Part shown: positions 28,801-37,998 of the stretch, one piece after another
Numbering within the stretch: the first letter of the stretch is position 1
How the letters are laid out: the number at the start of each line of letters is the position of its first letter
Source of the DNA: Fictibacillus phosphorivorans
GTDB lineage: Bacteria; Bacillota; Bacilli; Bacillales; Fictibacillaceae
DNA: 64,000 nucleotides
Assembly (NCBI RefSeq): GCF_001619875.1
Contig: NZ_LRFC01000023.1
Location: 124,001-188,000 of the forward strand
Reading direction: 5' to 3'
Program-made: the position numbers and the translations under genes
Notes under the pieces: model-generated
Databases searched by the model: none
Told to the model about the DNA's origin: nothing
The model's input: the letters and a program-made list of their open reading frames with translations, nothing else

Positions 28801-30121
28801 CGGTACGGTTGCAGAAAAAACCGCCTATGGTTATGTTAAAGGATACGCAGGTGACCATAACTTAACGATTCGTTCTGCAGAAGTAGACCGTCTCGTTTCA
28901 GGTTGTACAGGGGTTAAAAGAACAACTGGACAGCATCCAGGCGGAATTATTGTAGTTCCTGATTATATGGACATCTATGATTTTTGTCCTGTTCAGTTCC
29001 CGGCTGATGATAGTTCATCAGAATGGAAAACAACTCACTTTGATTTCCACTCTATTCACGATAACCTTTTAAAACTTGATATATTAGGACACGATGATCC
29101 GACTGTCATCCGTATGCTTCAAGACTTAAGCGGTATTGATCCGAAGACCATTCCAGCTTCTGACCCTGAAGTAATGAAAATCTTCTCCGGACCAGAAGTG
29201 TTAGGGGTTACGGATGAACAGATCATGTGTAAGACAGGTACGCTTGGTATCCCAGAATTCGGAACAAAGTTTGTAAGACAGATGCTTGAAGAAACAAAGC
29301 CAAGCACATTTTCTGAGCTTGTTCAGATCTCAGGGCTCTCACATGGTACAGACGTTTGGCTGAACAATGCAAACGAACTTATCGCAAACGGAACTTGTGT
29401 GCTGAAAGATGTTATCGGATGCCGTGATGATATTATGGTCTATCTCATCTACAAAGGTCTCGATCCTTCACTTGCCTTTAAAATTATGGAAAGTGTACGT
29501 AAAGGAAAAGGACTTCCTGATGAATGGATTGAAGAGATGAAACAAAATGATGTGCCAGACTGGTACATTGGTTCCTGTTTAAAGATTAAATATATGTTCC
29601 CTAAAGCCCATGCGGCAGCATATGTATTAATGGCTGTTCGTATTGCTTATTTTAAGGTGCATTATCCGATTTGGTTCTATGCTGCTTACTTTACTGTAAG
29701 AGCGGATGATTTTGATGTAGAGTCTATGATTCGAGGTTCAAAAGCACTTCGAACAAAGATTGAGGAAATCTCAGCTAAAGGTCTTGATGCATCAACAAAA
29801 GAAAAGAACCTTCAAACCGTGCTTGAGCTTGCACTGGAAATGTGTGAAAGAGGACTTTCCTTCCAAAAAATAGATTTGTATCGTTCAAGCGCAACAGACT
29901 TTTTAGTTGATGGTGATACGCTGATACCGCCTTTTAATTCGATAGCCGGTCTTGGGACGAATGCGGCATTGAACATTGTAAAAGCAAGAGAGCAAGGTGA
30001 GTTTCTTTCTAAAGAAGATCTTCAGCAGCGTGCTAAGCTTTCAAAAACGATTATTGAGTATTTAGATGATCAAGGCTGTCTCGAAGGATTGCCTGATGCA
30101 AACCAGCTTTCACTGTTTTAA
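25820..30121 (+). CDS. polC: DNA polymerase III alpha subunit PolC
   Basis: 1433 aa Gram-positive replicative polymerase. Order: N-terminal domains, an OB fold (about 225-325), a PHP part ([11 protein letters not shown] at about 335), the inserted 3'-5' proofreading exonuclease (FDVETTGLS near 423 to about 590), the rest of PHP, then the palm with GSRGSVGSS, a zinc finger (CPNC ... CPTC from about 908) and the catalytic PDIDLNF (Asp 962 and 964). The last residues QLSLF form a beta-clamp binding motif. It copies the chromosome. Ribosome site AAAGGAGG. Next to proS as in B. subtilis. Confidence 0.98.
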   Translation: MSENDQQIRQERLSLLLEQLGIPDHMKIGFSEGTIEKLTIDKLNRSWHFSIAINRPLTAEGYAWFSTSLQQTFQHIAKVTFSLQTKESFQSEELLSYWPLCKEKLVETTGPSLSSMLSIQDPVADGNFLCLTVRNDAEETLVQRKLSPVIKEMYSHFGFHSVLVKTEIKHSEEDYQKFLEQRKQEDQNKVMEALVEKEKSANKSDGPAARTDIMIGYSIKDEPVPIQTIQDEERRITIQGYVFHAETRELRSGRTLLTFKITDYTDSLLVKIFSRDKEDIPILQGIQKGMWLKVRGGIQNDTFVRDLVMIANDINEIKPEFRKDTAADDNKRVELHLHTPMSQMDAVSSVSSLVGQAKKWGHPAVAITDHAGVQSFPEAYSAGKKNGIKILYGLEANLVDDGVPIAYNEAPRKLSEETYIVFDVETTGLSAVYNKIIELAAVKVRGGEIIDRFERFANPHESLSETTINLTGITDDMVENAPEIEEVLRDFNKFMGDDILVAHNASFDMGFLNEGLRKIGLGEAKNPVIDTLELARFLLPQLKNHRLNTLCKRFDIELTQHHRAIYDAEATGYLLWKLLKETFEKEIFYHDRLNDNMGQGGFQRSRPFHCTLLAATQEGLKNLYKLVSESHLSYFYRTPRIPRSRLNKLREGILVGSACDKGEVFEGMMQKPIEEVEKIAEFYDYLEIQPPSNYYHLIERELVSDEMNLRDILSNIVQLGEKLNKPVVATGNVHYLNPEDAIYRKILISSQGGANPLNRQTLPEVHFRTTDEMLNLFSFLGEETAEKVVCENTRHIADMIEEIKPIPDDLYTPKIEGADDEVRSMSYNRARSIYGENLPDLVEKRLEKELTSIIGHGFAVIYLISHKLVKKSLIDGYLVGSRGSVGSSFVATMTEITEVNPLPPHYVCPNCKESHFFNDGSVGSGFDLPDKECPTCNVLYIKDGQDIPFETFLGFKGDKVPDIDLNFSGEYQPRAHNYTKELFGEEYVYRAGTIGTVAEKTAYGYVKGYAGDHNLTIRSAEVDRLVSGCTGVKRTTGQHPGGIIVVPDYMDIYDFCPVQFPADDSSSEWKTTHFDFHSIHDNLLKLDILGHDDPTVIRMLQDLSGIDPKTIPASDPEVMKIFSGPEVLGVTDEQIMCKTGTLGIPEFGTKFVRQMLEETKPSTFSELVQISGLSHGTDVWLNNANELIANGTCVLKDVIGCRDDIMVYLIYKGLDPSLAFKIMESVRKGKGLPDEWIEEMKQNDVPDWYIGSCLKIKYMFPKAHAAAYVLMAVRIAYFKVHYPIWFYAAYFTVRADDFDVESMIRGSKALRTKIEEISAKGLDASTKEKNLQTVLELALEMCERGLSFQKIDLYRSSATDFLVDGDTLIPPFNSIAGLGTNAALNIVKAREQGEFLSKEDLQQRAKLSKTIIEYLDDQGCLEGLPDANQLSLF

Positions 30122-30146
30122 TAGCGGTTTTTGAAGCTTCTGAAAG

Positions 30147-30175
30147 TTGCAGTATTTTACTGGTTATGGTATAGT
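30147..30175 (+). promoter_or_regulatory. SigA promoter of the rimP-nusA-infB operon
   Basis: TTGCAG (30147-30152), 17-bp spacer, TATAGT (30170-30175) with an extended TGG just before the -10. It lies right after polC and before the leader hairpin. Confidence 0.7.
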
Positions 30176-30210
30176 ATTTTTGGAAATACTGTTGAATGAA
30201 TAACTGTCGA

Positions 30211-30247
30211 CGAAAGAGTGGGGCTCCCCACTCTTTCGTTACGTTTT
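30211..30247 (+). terminator. Leader hairpin before rimP, probable NusA-responsive attenuator
   Basis: A perfect 13-bp inverted repeat, CGAAAGAGTGGGG (30211-30223) and CCCCACTCTTTCG (30226-30238), followed by the broken T-tract TTACGTTTT. It sits between the promoter and rimP. The strong stem with weak tail fits a factor-dependent intrinsic terminator. It could also simply end polC readthrough. Confidence 0.65.
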
Positions 30248-30276
30248 AAGGTCATTCAGTTAGAAGGAGGGCAGCA

Positions 30277-30747
30277 ATGAGTCAGAAGATTACAGAGCTC
30301 ACATCAGAGCTTGTAACCCCAATCGTTGAAAAACTAGGACTTGAACTTGTTGACGTTGAATTTGTTAAAGAGGGTAAAAACTGGTTTCTGCGTGTTTATA
30401 TCGACTCCACGAGTGGTGTTGACATTGAAGAATGCGGGGCAGTCAGTGAACAATTAAGTGAAAAATTAGATGAACTTGATCCGATCGAACAGCCCTACTT
30501 TTTAGAAGTATCTTCTCCAGGTGTTGAGAGACCGCTTAAGAAACCTGAAGATGTCAAAAACGCTATCGGCAAAAATGTAAACATTAAACTTTATGAGCCC
30601 ATAAACGGTGAAAAGGTATATGAAGGACTTTTAAAAGACTTTGACGGTGAAACGCTGTTCATGGAGATTAGAGTAAAAACGCAAGTGAAAAAGGTAGAGT
30701 TGCCGTATAAAAAAGTGGCAAATGCCCGTCTTGCGGTTGTTTTTTAA
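30277..30747 (+). CDS. rimP: Ribosome maturation factor RimP
   Basis: 156 aa: N-terminal alpha/beta domain ([21 protein letters not shown]) and C-terminal SH3-like barrel ([19 protein letters not shown]). It assists late 30S assembly. Ribosome site AGAAGGAGGGCAGC. It begins the operon that also holds nusA, infB and rbfA. Confidence 0.96.
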   Translation: MSQKITELTSELVTPIVEKLGLELVDVEFVKEGKNWFLRVYIDSTSGVDIEECGAVSEQLSEKLDELDPIEQPYFLEVSSPGVERPLKKPEDVKNAIGKNVNIKLYEPINGEKVYEGLLKDFDGETLFMEIRVKTQVKKVELPYKKVANARLAVVF

Positions 30748-30766
30748 TGAAGAGGGGAGAAGAAAA

Positions 30767-31870
30767 ATGAGTACCGAGCTTTTGGATGCACTTACATTGT
30801 TAGAAAAAGAAAAAGGGATTAGCAAAGAAGTTATTATTGAAGCGATTGAAGCAGCCCTTATTTCTGCTTATAAGCGTAACTTTCATCAAGCGCAGAATGT
30901 TCGTGTAGATTTTAACAGAGACACAGGAAGTATTCGTGTATTTTCCAGAAAAAATGTGGTTGATGAGGTAGAGGACGATCGTCAAGAAATCTCAGTCGCT
31001 GAAGCACAAGCCATTAACCCTGGATATGAACTTGACGATATAGTAGAAGAGGAAGTTACACCTAAAGACTTTGGACGTATCGCTGCACAAACAGCGAAAC
31101 AAGTTGTTACACAGCGTGTACGAGAAGCAGAACGTGGAATTATCTTTTCAGAATTTATTGACCGTGAAGAAGACATTATTACCGGAATTGTCCAACGACA
31201 AGACCACCGTTATATGTACGTAAGCCTCGGCAGAGTAGAGGCACTATTGCCTGCTGCAGAACAGATGCCTGGTGAATCACATACGACAAACGACCGCATC
31301 AAGGTGTATATTACAAAAGTTGAAAAGACGACTAAAGGTCCTCAAATCTTGGTTTCAAGAACTCACCCTGGTTTATTAAAAAGATTGTTCGAACTTGAAG
31401 TGCCTGAAATTTATGATGGGACAGTTGAAATTAAATCAATCGCACGTGAAGCGGGAGACCGTTCAAAGATTGCCGTACATGCTGCAGATCCTGAAGTGGA
31501 TCCAGTAGGTTCTTGTGTTGGGCAAAAAGGTGCGCGTGTTCAAACCATCGTAAATGAACTGAACGGCGAAAAGATCGACATCGTACGCTGGAGTGAAGAT
31601 CCTGTCGTTTATGTGGCAAATTCACTAAGTCCTGCAAAAGTATTAGAAGTTCAAGTAAATGAAGAAGAGAAAATGACTACTGTTATCGTGCCAGACTATC
31701 AACTTTCATTGGCAATAGGTAAAAGAGGACAGAATGCTCGCCTCGCTGCCAAGTTAACAGGTTGGAAGATTGATATTAAAAGTGAGACTGAAGCAGTAGA
31801 ATCTGGCGTTTATGATCCTGCAAACGCTCGTAATGATTTCTTTGATGATACTGATGAGGATGAAGAGTAA
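30767..31870 (+). CDS. nusA: Transcription termination/antitermination protein NusA
   Basis: 367 aa from the ATG preceded by AGAGGGGAG; an earlier in-frame start at 30722 lies inside rimP and has no ribosome site. Domains: N-terminal RNA polymerase-binding (1-125), S1 (about 130-200, [12 protein letters not shown]), KH1 ([25 protein letters not shown]) and KH2 ([21 protein letters not shown], cited in part). No acidic C-terminal repeats, as usual for Firmicutes. It enhances pausing and termination and may control its own operon through the leader hairpin. Confidence 0.97.
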   Translation: MSTELLDALTLLEKEKGISKEVIIEAIEAALISAYKRNFHQAQNVRVDFNRDTGSIRVFSRKNVVDEVEDDRQEISVAEAQAINPGYELDDIVEEEVTPKDFGRIAAQTAKQVVTQRVREAERGIIFSEFIDREEDIITGIVQRQDHRYMYVSLGRVEALLPAAEQMPGESHTTNDRIKVYITKVEKTTKGPQILVSRTHPGLLKRLFELEVPEIYDGTVEIKSIAREAGDRSKIAVHAADPEVDPVGSCVGQKGARVQTIVNELNGEKIDIVRWSEDPVVYVANSLSPAKVLEVQVNEEEKMTTVIVPDYQLSLAIGKRGQNARLAAKLTGWKIDIKSETEAVESGVYDPANARNDFFDDTDEDEE

Positions 31871-31890
31871 GGGAAGACGAGGTGGAGACA

Positions 31891-32157
31891 ATGAAAACTC
31901 GCAAAATTCCTATGAGAAAATGCGTAGCCTGTCAAGAAATGAAGGCTAAAAAAGAATTAACACGTATTGTCCGCTCTCCTGAAGGTGAAGTCACTGTCGA
32001 TCAGACAGGGAAAAAATCTGGAAGAGGCGCCTACCTTTGTCATGAACCTGCTTGTATCGAACAAGCAAAAAAGAAAAAGGTCCTTGAGTCGCATCTGAAA
32101 GCGAAGATCCCAGCTGACTTATATGAACAGCTTGAAAAAGGAAGTCATACATCTTGA
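31891..32157 (+). CDS. rnpM: RNase P modulator RnpM (YlxR)
   Basis: 88 aa from ATG 31891, right after the GAGGTGGAG ribosome site; a GTG at 31882 lies within it. Family signature [20 protein letters not shown] and [20 protein letters not shown] (cited in parts), DUF448. B. subtilis YlxR has been reported to bind RNase P RNA and was renamed RnpM. A stop overlaps the start of the next gene. Confidence 0.93.
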   Translation: MKTRKIPMRKCVACQEMKAKKELTRIVRSPEGEVTVDQTGKKSGRGAYLCHEPACIEQAKKKKVLESHLKAKIPADLYEQLEKGSHTS

Positions 32158-32459
32158 AGCCATCACCTTGGGAAAACTTTCTTGGAATAGCAGCTCGAGC
32201 CGGTAAAGTCATATCCGGTGAAGAACTTGTTGTTAAAAGCATACAAAAGCAGAACGCTAAAATTGTTCTGCTGTCTAGAGATGCTTCTGAAAATACAAAG
32301 AAAAAAGTTACTGATAAGTGCCTCTTTTATAAAGTGGATCTCGTATGGATTGAAGATCGCAATATTTTGGGTAAGGCAATAGGTAAAGAGCAACGAGTTG
32401 TAGTTGCTGTAAATGATCAAGGATTTTCTAAGCGTTTGAAGGAACTTCTTGATCACTAA
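32154..32459 (+). CDS. ylxQ: L7Ae-family RNA-binding protein YlxQ
   Basis: 101 aa, starting with TTG that overlaps the rnpM stop (TTGA). L7Ae/L30e fold: [24 protein letters not shown] (cited in part), [10 protein letters not shown], and [14 protein letters not shown]. Family members bind kink-turn RNA; the cellular target of YlxQ is unclear. It is a constant member of nusA-infB operons in Firmicutes. Confidence 0.93.
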   Translation: MKPSPWENFLGIAARAGKVISGEELVVKSIQKQNAKIVLLSRDASENTKKKVTDKCLFYKVDLVWIEDRNILGKAIGKEQRVVVAVNDQGFSKRLKELLDH

Positions 32460-32474
32460 CTCGGGGGTGAACAT

Positions 32475-34754
32475 ATGAGTAAAATCCGCGTATACGAATA
32501 TGCGAAACAGAAAAATGTTCAAAGTAAAGACATTATAGAAAAGCTGAAAACGATGGATGTCCACGTAGCAAATCATATGTCTATGATTGATCAAGCAGCT
32601 CTTAAGAAACTGGACGAAGCATACCGTCCTAAAGCAAACAAAGATCAAGCAAAATCATCAAATCAAAATCAACTCCCTAAAACAGATATGAAAAATAACA
32701 ACGCTGGTAACGACACCAAATCTAATAAAAAGGAAGTTCAAAAAGAGAGTAATATGAAAATAAAAAAAGAAAACAATAACTCGTCACAATCTAAAGGACC
32801 AAAGTCCACTAATACAAATAGCCAAAGCGGCCAAAACAAGAACAATAACAATAACAATCAAAACAGAAACAACAACAATAACAACCGAAATCAAAACAAC
32901 AACAACAGAAATAACAACAACAAGAACCAAAACAATAGAAACAAGCAAAATAGAGGCGGCGGGAACCAGCAGCAAGCTCCTCAGAAAAAAGTTCTTGAAA
33001 CACCAAGCAAGATTACTTTTACAGAATCACTTCAAGTAGGTGAACTCGCTAAAAAATTAAACAAAGATACTTCTGAAATCATTAAGAAATTAATGGGTCT
33101 TGGTATCATGGCTACAATTAACCAAGAACTTGACAAAGAAGCGATCGAATTGATCGCAGCTGACTATGATGTTGAGGTAGAAGAAGAAATCATCATTGAT
33201 GAAACAGAATTTGAGAATTATGAAGTGGTTGATGATGAAAAAGATCTTCAAGTACGTCCTCCAGTTGTTACGATCATGGGGCACGTTGACCATGGTAAAA
33301 CAACACTTCTTGATGCAATCCGCAACACGAAGGTAACGGCGGGTGAAGCTGGTGGGATCACTCAGCATATTGGTGCTTACCAGATCACAAACAACGGAAA
33401 ACAAATCACGTTCCTTGATACTCCTGGACATGCTGCGTTTACAACTATGCGTGCTCGTGGTGCTCAAGTAACGGATATAACAATTCTTGTAGTAGCTGCA
33501 GATGATGGTGTAATGCCTCAGACAGTCGAAGCGATCAACCATGCTAAAGCTGCTGAAGTTCCAATCATTGTAGCTGTTAACAAAATGGATAAGGAAGCAG
33601 CTAACCCTGATCGTGTTATGCAGGAGCTTACTGAACATGGTCTAGTTTCTGAAGCATGGGGCGGAGATACAATTTTTGTTAACGTATCTGCAATTAAGGG
33701 AGACGGAATTGATGACCTGCTCGAGATGATCAACCTTGTATCTGAAGTTGAAGAGTTGAAAGCAAATCCAAACCGTACTGCCGCAGGAACTGTTATCGAA
33801 GCACAGTTAGATAAAGGACGTGGATCTGTAGCAACATTGCTTGTTCAGTCTGGTACTTTGAATGTCGGTGATCCAATCGTAGTCGGACACACTTTCGGGC
33901 GTGTACGTGCGATGGTGAATGACCTTGGACGCCGTGTTAAATCAGTAGGACCTTCTACACCTGTTGAAATCACTGGATTGAACGATGTTCCACAAGCTGG
34001 AGATCAGTTCATGGTCTTTGCAGATGAGAAAAAAGCGCGTCAGATTGGAGAATCACGCTTTAAAAAGCAACAAGATGCACAGCGTAAAGAATCTTCTAAA
34101 CTGAATCTTGATGATCTCTTTAACCAGATTAAAGAAGGCGACATTAAAGAAATCAATGTTATCATCAAAGGAGACGTTCAGGGATCTGTTGAGGCACTTG
34201 CTGGATCTCTTCAAAAGATTGATGTTGAAGGCGTTAAAGTTAAGATTATCCACTCAGGTGTTGGAGCGATCAATGAGTATGACATCATGCTAGCATCTGC
34301 TTCAAATGCTATCGTAGTTGGTTTTAACGTTCGTCCTGACGCTGGTGCTAAACGTACTGCTGATGCTGAAAAAGTTGATGTTCGTCTGCACCGTATCATC
34401 TACAACGTAATCGAAGAAATCGAATCAGCGATGAAAGGGATGCTTGATCCTGAATTTGAAGAGAAAGTAATCGGTCAAGTAGAAGTGCGTACTACATTTA
34501 AAGTATCTAAAGTGGGTACGATTGCTGGTTGTTACGTTACTGATGGTAAGATCACTAGAGACTCAACAGTGCGCTTAATCCGTGATGGAGTAGTATCATA
34601 CGAAGGAAAGATCGACGCACTTAAGCGTTTTAAAGATGATGCTAAAGAAGTTTCAGCTGGTTATGAATGTGGGATCACGTTAGAAAAGTTTAATGATATT
34701 AAAGAAGGCGACATCATCGAAGCCTATATCATGGAAGAAATTAAAGTTAAATGA
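32475..34754 (+). CDS. infB: Translation initiation factor IF-2
   Basis: 759 aa. An N-terminal helical subdomain (1-50), a long asparagine-rich linker (about 112-160, N runs broken by K, Q, R), a second IF2_N helix set (about 180-230), then the GTPase with G1 GHVDHGKTT (near 270), G3 DTPGHAAF, G4 NKMD, and domains II-IV ending in the fMet-tRNA binding C2 barrel. It brings initiator tRNA to the 30S subunit. Ribosome site GGGGGTGA. The stop overlaps ylxP. Confidence 0.98.
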   Translation: MSKIRVYEYAKQKNVQSKDIIEKLKTMDVHVANHMSMIDQAALKKLDEAYRPKANKDQAKSSNQNQLPKTDMKNNNAGNDTKSNKKEVQKESNMKIKKENNNSSQSKGPKSTNTNSQSGQNKNNNNNNQNRNNNNNNRNQNNNNRNNNNKNQNNRNKQNRGGGNQQQAPQKKVLETPSKITFTESLQVGELAKKLNKDTSEIIKKLMGLGIMATINQELDKEAIELIAADYDVEVEEEIIIDETEFENYEVVDDEKDLQVRPPVVTIMGHVDHGKTTLLDAIRNTKVTAGEAGGITQHIGAYQITNNGKQITFLDTPGHAAFTTMRARGAQVTDITILVVAADDGVMPQTVEAINHAKAAEVPIIVAVNKMDKEAANPDRVMQELTEHGLVSEAWGGDTIFVNVSAIKGDGIDDLLEMINLVSEVEELKANPNRTAAGTVIEAQLDKGRGSVATLLVQSGTLNVGDPIVVGHTFGRVRAMVNDLGRRVKSVGPSTPVEITGLNDVPQAGDQFMVFADEKKARQIGESRFKKQQDAQRKESSKLNLDDLFNQIKEGDIKEINVIIKGDVQGSVEALAGSLQKIDVEGVKVKIIHSGVGAINEYDIMLASASNAIVVGFNVRPDAGAKRTADAEKVDVRLHRIIYNVIEEIESAMKGMLDPEFEEKVIGQVEVRTTFKVSKVGTIAGCYVTDGKITRDSTVRLIRDGVVSYEGKIDALKRFKDDAKEVSAGYECGITLEKFNDIKEGDIIEAYIMEEIKVK

Positions 34755-35029
34755 TCGCCTTATTAACGGTTGAGTTTTTCATATATGAAGCACAGTCGTT
34801 AAAAGATAAGCGTTCAGTTGTCCAAAAAGCAGTTAACAGAGTTCGCCAACGCTTAAATGTAGCTGTTTCTGAAACGGATTATCAAGATTTGTGGCAACGC
34901 GCAGAAATAAGTATGGTAACCGTTTCTTCGGACAAAATAATAGCAGAAAAAGAATTGCAAAGAGCACTTGCGATTATTACATCTATTGCTGAATTGGAAG
35001 TTACTGATTCTAACATTGAGTGGCTATAA
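34751..35029 (+). CDS. ylxP: DUF503 family protein YlxP
   Basis: 92 aa, DUF503. The start ATG overlaps the infB stop (ATGA). Motifs: [43 protein letters not shown] (cited in parts). Proposed to help ribosome assembly or rRNA processing because of its constant position between infB and rbfA; no biochemical activity can be read from the sequence. Confidence 0.93.
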   Translation: MIALLTVEFFIYEAQSLKDKRSVVQKAVNRVRQRLNVAVSETDYQDLWQRAEISMVTVSSDKIIAEKELQRALAIITSIAELEVTDSNIEWL

Positions 35030-35059
35030 GCAAGTGGCAAGAAACGGGGTGTAGTAAAA

Positions 35060-35443
35060 ATGGGCACAATCCGTTCCAATCGTATTGGGGAACAGATGAA
35101 AAAAGAGCTGAGTGACATTATAGGCCGAAAAATCAAAGACCCCCGCGTAGGTTTTGTGACCGTTACGGCGGTTGATGTAACAGGTGATTTGCAGCAGGCT
35201 ACAGTATATGTCTCTGTGTTTGGTGATTCCGATCAAAAGGAACAAACACTAAGAAGTCTTGCGAAAGCAACAGGTTTTATTCGTACCGAAATCGGAAAAC
35301 GTATTCGTATGCGAAAAACACCGGACATCTTTTTTAAATTTGATGAATCCTTAAATTATGGAAGCAAGATCGAAAGTCTATTGTCTGACATTAAAAGAGA
35401 AGACGAAGACAGCGAAGAAAATGAAGATCATCCGAAACCATAA
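35060..35443 (+). CDS. rbfA: Ribosome-binding factor A
   Basis: 127 aa KH-like protein: [36 protein letters not shown], and [17 protein letters not shown] (cited in parts). The acidic C-terminal tail ([10 protein letters not shown]) is common. It helps mature the 16S 5' end during cold growth. The ATG follows a weak ribosome site (ACGGGGTGTAG). A strong terminator stands directly downstream. Confidence 0.97.
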   Translation: MGTIRSNRIGEQMKKELSDIIGRKIKDPRVGFVTVTAVDVTGDLQQATVYVSVFGDSDQKEQTLRSLAKATGFIRTEIGKRIRMRKTPDIFFKFDESLNYGSKIESLLSDIKREDEDSEENEDHPKP

Positions 35444-35447
35444 TAGC

Positions 35448-35487
35448 AAATGGATAGGCAATTATCATAATTGTCTATCCATTTTTT
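35448..35487 (+). terminator. Terminator between rbfA and truB
   Basis: AATGGATAGGCAATTA (35449-35464) pairs with TAATTGTCTATCCATT (35468-35483, one G-U) over a 3-base loop, then six T. One of the longest stems in the window. Confidence 0.88.
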
Positions 35488-35526
35488 GCTTAAAACGCTA
35501 TAAAGTGATTGAAGGAGAAGCTGTAT

Positions 35527-36438
35527 ATGACTGTTAGACAAGGAATACTTGCATTAAAAAAACCTGCCGGAATGACTTCTCATGATTGTGTGGCTAAAAT
35601 CCGCAGAATATTTTCGACTAAGAAAGTAGGTCACACCGGTACGTTAGATCCTGAAGTTACAGGTGTACTGCCAATTTGTATCGGAAGAGCAACAAAGGTC
35701 GCGGAGTATATGTCTGACTATGGCAAAGAATACATTGGCGAAGTCCGCTTAGGCTTTTCTACTGAAACGGAAGATGCTCACGGTGAAAAAGTGTTGGAAA
35801 AATCAGTAGAAGCAGATATTTCGCCAGATGTGGTTAAAGATATATTGAAGTCGCTGACAGGTAATATAGAGCAGATCCCGCCGATGTTTTCTGCTGTAAA
35901 GGTGAATGGCAAAAAACTATATGAATACGCAAGACAAGGGATAACCATTGATCGGCCAAAGCGAAATGTAACGATATATGAACTGGAACTTTTAAAAGAA
36001 AACGAAACCATTAGAAAAGACAATCCTGTTTTTTCTTTCCGGGTTAAATGTTCTAAAGGTACATATGTTAGAACGCTCGCTGTAGAGATTGGCGAAAGGC
36101 TTGGATATCCAGCACATATGTCATCACTCGTAAGAACAGCTTCAGGACCATTTTCTATGGATGATTGTGTAACGTTTGAACAGCTTGAAAGCGGAGAAAA
36201 GCCTCTAGAAGACTATTTGTTTCCACTAGAAAAAGGGATCTCTAATTTTCCAAAATGGACGGTAGAGGACGAACTGCTTTTTAAAATTAAAAATGGATCT
36301 GTACTTGAAGCACCAAAAGAGTTGGAACAAAGTCCGTTTGGTGTTTATAATGAAGAAGGAAAATGTCTAGCCATTTATGAATTTCATCCTTCAAAACCAG
36401 GTTTAATTAAGCCGGTTAAAGTGTTAGCCATTGATTAA
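35527..36438 (+). CDS. truB: tRNA pseudouridine-55 synthase TruB
   Basis: 303 aa from ATG 35527, ten bases after GAAGGAG; the upstream TTG at 35509 is rejected because it precedes the ribosome site. The catalytic Asp is D41 in HTGTLDPEVTG; KPAGMTSHD, YTGEVRLG-like YIGEVRLGFST and PPMFSAVKVNGKKLYEYAR (cited in parts) are present, plus a C-terminal PUA-like part. It isomerises U55 in the tRNA T-loop. Followed by ribC after 23 bp. Confidence 0.97.
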   Translation: MTVRQGILALKKPAGMTSHDCVAKIRRIFSTKKVGHTGTLDPEVTGVLPICIGRATKVAEYMSDYGKEYIGEVRLGFSTETEDAHGEKVLEKSVEADISPDVVKDILKSLTGNIEQIPPMFSAVKVNGKKLYEYARQGITIDRPKRNVTIYELELLKENETIRKDNPVFSFRVKCSKGTYVRTLAVEIGERLGYPAHMSSLVRTASGPFSMDDCVTFEQLESGEKPLEDYLFPLEKGISNFPKWTVEDELLFKIKNGSVLEAPKELEQSPFGVYNEEGKCLAIYEFHPSKPGLIKPVKVLAID

Positions 36439-36461
36439 CGATAGAGTTAGTAGGTGAGTTT

Positions 36462-37403
36462 TTGGAAACGATTGTTATAAGTCATCCGCATCATTTTCAG
36501 CAAGATAACCTCCCCCCAACCATTTTGGCTTTAGGTTATTTTGACGGAATTCATGTTGGCCACCAGCGCGTGATCCGCACAGCAGTTGAGCTGGCAAACA
36601 AAAATGGGGCTGTTCCAGCTGTCATGAGCTTTCATCCGCACCCTTCCGTTGTTTTAGGTAAAGCGGATCATCAATGGACGTATATCACTCCGTTAGAAGA
36701 AAAGAAAAAAGTATTAGAAAATATGGGAGTCGAACGGTTTTATCTTGTGAAATTTGATCATGTTTTTGCCGCTCTGGATACAAAAGACTTTGTAGATCAG
36801 TATATTATTGGATTAAATGTTCAGCATGTTGTAACCGGTTTTGATTTTTCATATGGAAAGTATGGAAAAGGCAACGTAGAAACTTTAGTGAAAGAATCAA
36901 ACGGCAAGTTCGGGCAAACCGTTATTGAAAAAATAGAAAAAGATGGTGAAAAAATCAGTTCTACACTGATTCGCCACTTTTTAAAAGAAGGACTTGTTGA
37001 GGAACTCGTCCCTTATCTTGGACGCAGATATAAGCTCAACGGAACGGTTATTCATGGTGATAAACGCGGCCGTACGATAGGCTTTCCTACTGCAAATCTG
37101 GATACAGAAGATTATTCACTGCCAAAAGTGGGCGTTTATGCCGTAGAAGTAACGATCGATAATGAGAGCTATTATGCGATGGCAAACGTCGGTCATAAAC
37201 CCACTTTTAAAGAGGATCAAAAAAAGCCGTCTCTTGAAGTGCATGTTTTTGATTTCAATCACGAAATCTACGGCAAAACGATCAGTGTAACTTGGTTGAA
37301 GAGAATTCGAGACGAGAAAAAATTTAGCGGGATTGACGAACTGATTTCTCAGTTACATGCAGATAAAAGTAAAACATACGAAATCATTCATTCTTTGCAG
37401 TAA
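36462..37403 (+). CDS. ribC: Bifunctional riboflavin kinase/FAD synthetase
   Basis: 313 aa, starting with TTG after TAGGTGAG. N-terminal FMN adenylyltransferase (GYFDGIHVGHQRVI; FSYGKYGKG) and C-terminal riboflavin kinase (GTVIHGDKRGRTIGFPTANL; GVYAVEV). It makes FMN and FAD in the cytoplasm; in B. subtilis loss of RibC (also called RibF) deregulates the rib operon through low FMN. No FMN riboswitch is seen here. Confidence 0.97.
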   Translation: METIVISHPHHFQQDNLPPTILALGYFDGIHVGHQRVIRTAVELANKNGAVPAVMSFHPHPSVVLGKADHQWTYITPLEEKKKVLENMGVERFYLVKFDHVFAALDTKDFVDQYIIGLNVQHVVTGFDFSYGKYGKGNVETLVKESNGKFGQTVIEKIEKDGEKISSTLIRHFLKEGLVEELVPYLGRRYKLNGTVIHGDKRGRTIGFPTANLDTEDYSLPKVGVYAVEVTIDNESYYAMANVGHKPTFKEDQKKPSLEVHVFDFNHEIYGKTISVTWLKRIRDEKKFSGIDELISQLHADKSKTYEIIHSLQ

Positions 37404-37409
37404 AAAAAC

Positions 37410-37438
37410 TTGCATTTGTTCTGTAAAAAGTCTATGAT
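37410..37438 (+). promoter_or_regulatory. SigA promoter of rpsO
   Basis: TTGCAT (37410-37415), a 17-bp spacer and TATGAT (37433-37438), directly after ribC. Confidence 0.7.
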
Positions 37439-37440
37439 AA

Positions 37441-37540
37441 TACTTGTACATTTTAGTGTACACATAACCGTTGCTTGGCAAATCGAGTCACCGACGTTTG
37501 CTCGGTAATTGGTGTTTCTAATATTAAGGAGGTGAAAAGG
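37441..37540 (+). promoter_or_regulatory. rpsO leader, candidate S15 autoregulatory site
   Basis: A 100-base leader with two hairpins: TGTACA (37445-37450) with TGTACA (37457-37462), and ACCGA (37490-37494) with TCGGT (37502-37506). The Shine-Dalgarno AAGGAGG lies just before the ATG. Ribosomal protein S15 binding to its own leader is known in Bacillus-type rpsO; the assignment here is by position and structure only. Confidence 0.5.
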
Positions 37541-37810
37541 ATGGCTATTACTCAAGAGCGTAAAAACGAATTAATCAGCGAGTATAAGGTACATGATACG
37601 GACACTGGGTCTCCAGAGGTTCAAATCGCTATCCTTACTGAACAAATTAATGAGTTGAATGATCACTTGCGTACACACAAGAAAGATCACCACTCACGTC
37701 GTGGTCTATTGAAAATGGTTGGTAAGCGTCGTAACTTGTTAACGTACCTACGTAACAAGGACATCACGCGTTACCGCGAATTGATCGGAAGACTAGGATT
37801 ACGTCGTTAA
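37541..37810 (+). CDS. rpsO: 30S ribosomal protein S15
   Basis: 89 aa, the universal length. The start is the ATG after AAGGAGGTGAAAAGG; an in-frame TTG at 37475 is upstream in the leader and rejected. Sequence: [48 protein letters not shown] (cited in parts). It binds the 16S central junction early in assembly. Confidence 0.98.
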   Translation: MAITQERKNELISEYKVHDTDTGSPEVQIAILTEQINELNDHLRTHKKDHHSRRGLLKMVGKRRNLLTYLRNKDITRYRELIGRLGLRR

Positions 37811-37818
37811 TCCAACAA

Positions 37819-37846
37819 AAAGCGGGAATTAATCCCGCTTTTTTTA
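37819..37846 (+). terminator. Terminator of rpsO
   Basis: AAAGCGGGATT-type stem: AGCGGGA (37821-37827) with TCCCGCT (37833-37839), A-rich before and eight T after. Confidence 0.9.
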
Positions 37847-37917
37847 TTGCAGACAATACGCAATCGGACAAATCAGAAATATTTTATACGAGTTACTAAA
37901 TTCTTTATTGTTTTTCT

Positions 37918-37946
37918 TTTTAGGAAGGACTGCGATAGGATATAAT
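37918..37946 (+). promoter_or_regulatory. Candidate pnp promoter
   Basis: A perfect -10 TATAAT (37941-37946), 50 bp before the pnp start; the -35 (TTTTAG at 37918) is weak. Position after the rpsO terminator supports it. Confidence 0.4.
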
Positions 37947-37998
37947 AGAACCATAAAATACTAGGATTTTTTAAGTGTTGAGAGGAGTACCAAGTAAA

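Noticed and set aside
32820-32960. AAC/AAT repeats as a possible microsatellite or CRISPR-like array
   Set aside because: They are in frame within infB and encode the Asn-rich linker; there are no repeat-spacer units.
33090-33638. Long minus-strand open frame inside infB (182 aa)
   Set aside because: It is opposite a conserved GTPase region, has no ribosome site and shows a composition expected of a shadow frame.
37475-37540. Longer rpsO frame starting upstream
   Set aside because: It covers the leader hairpins; the strong ribosome site and conserved S15 start are at 37541.
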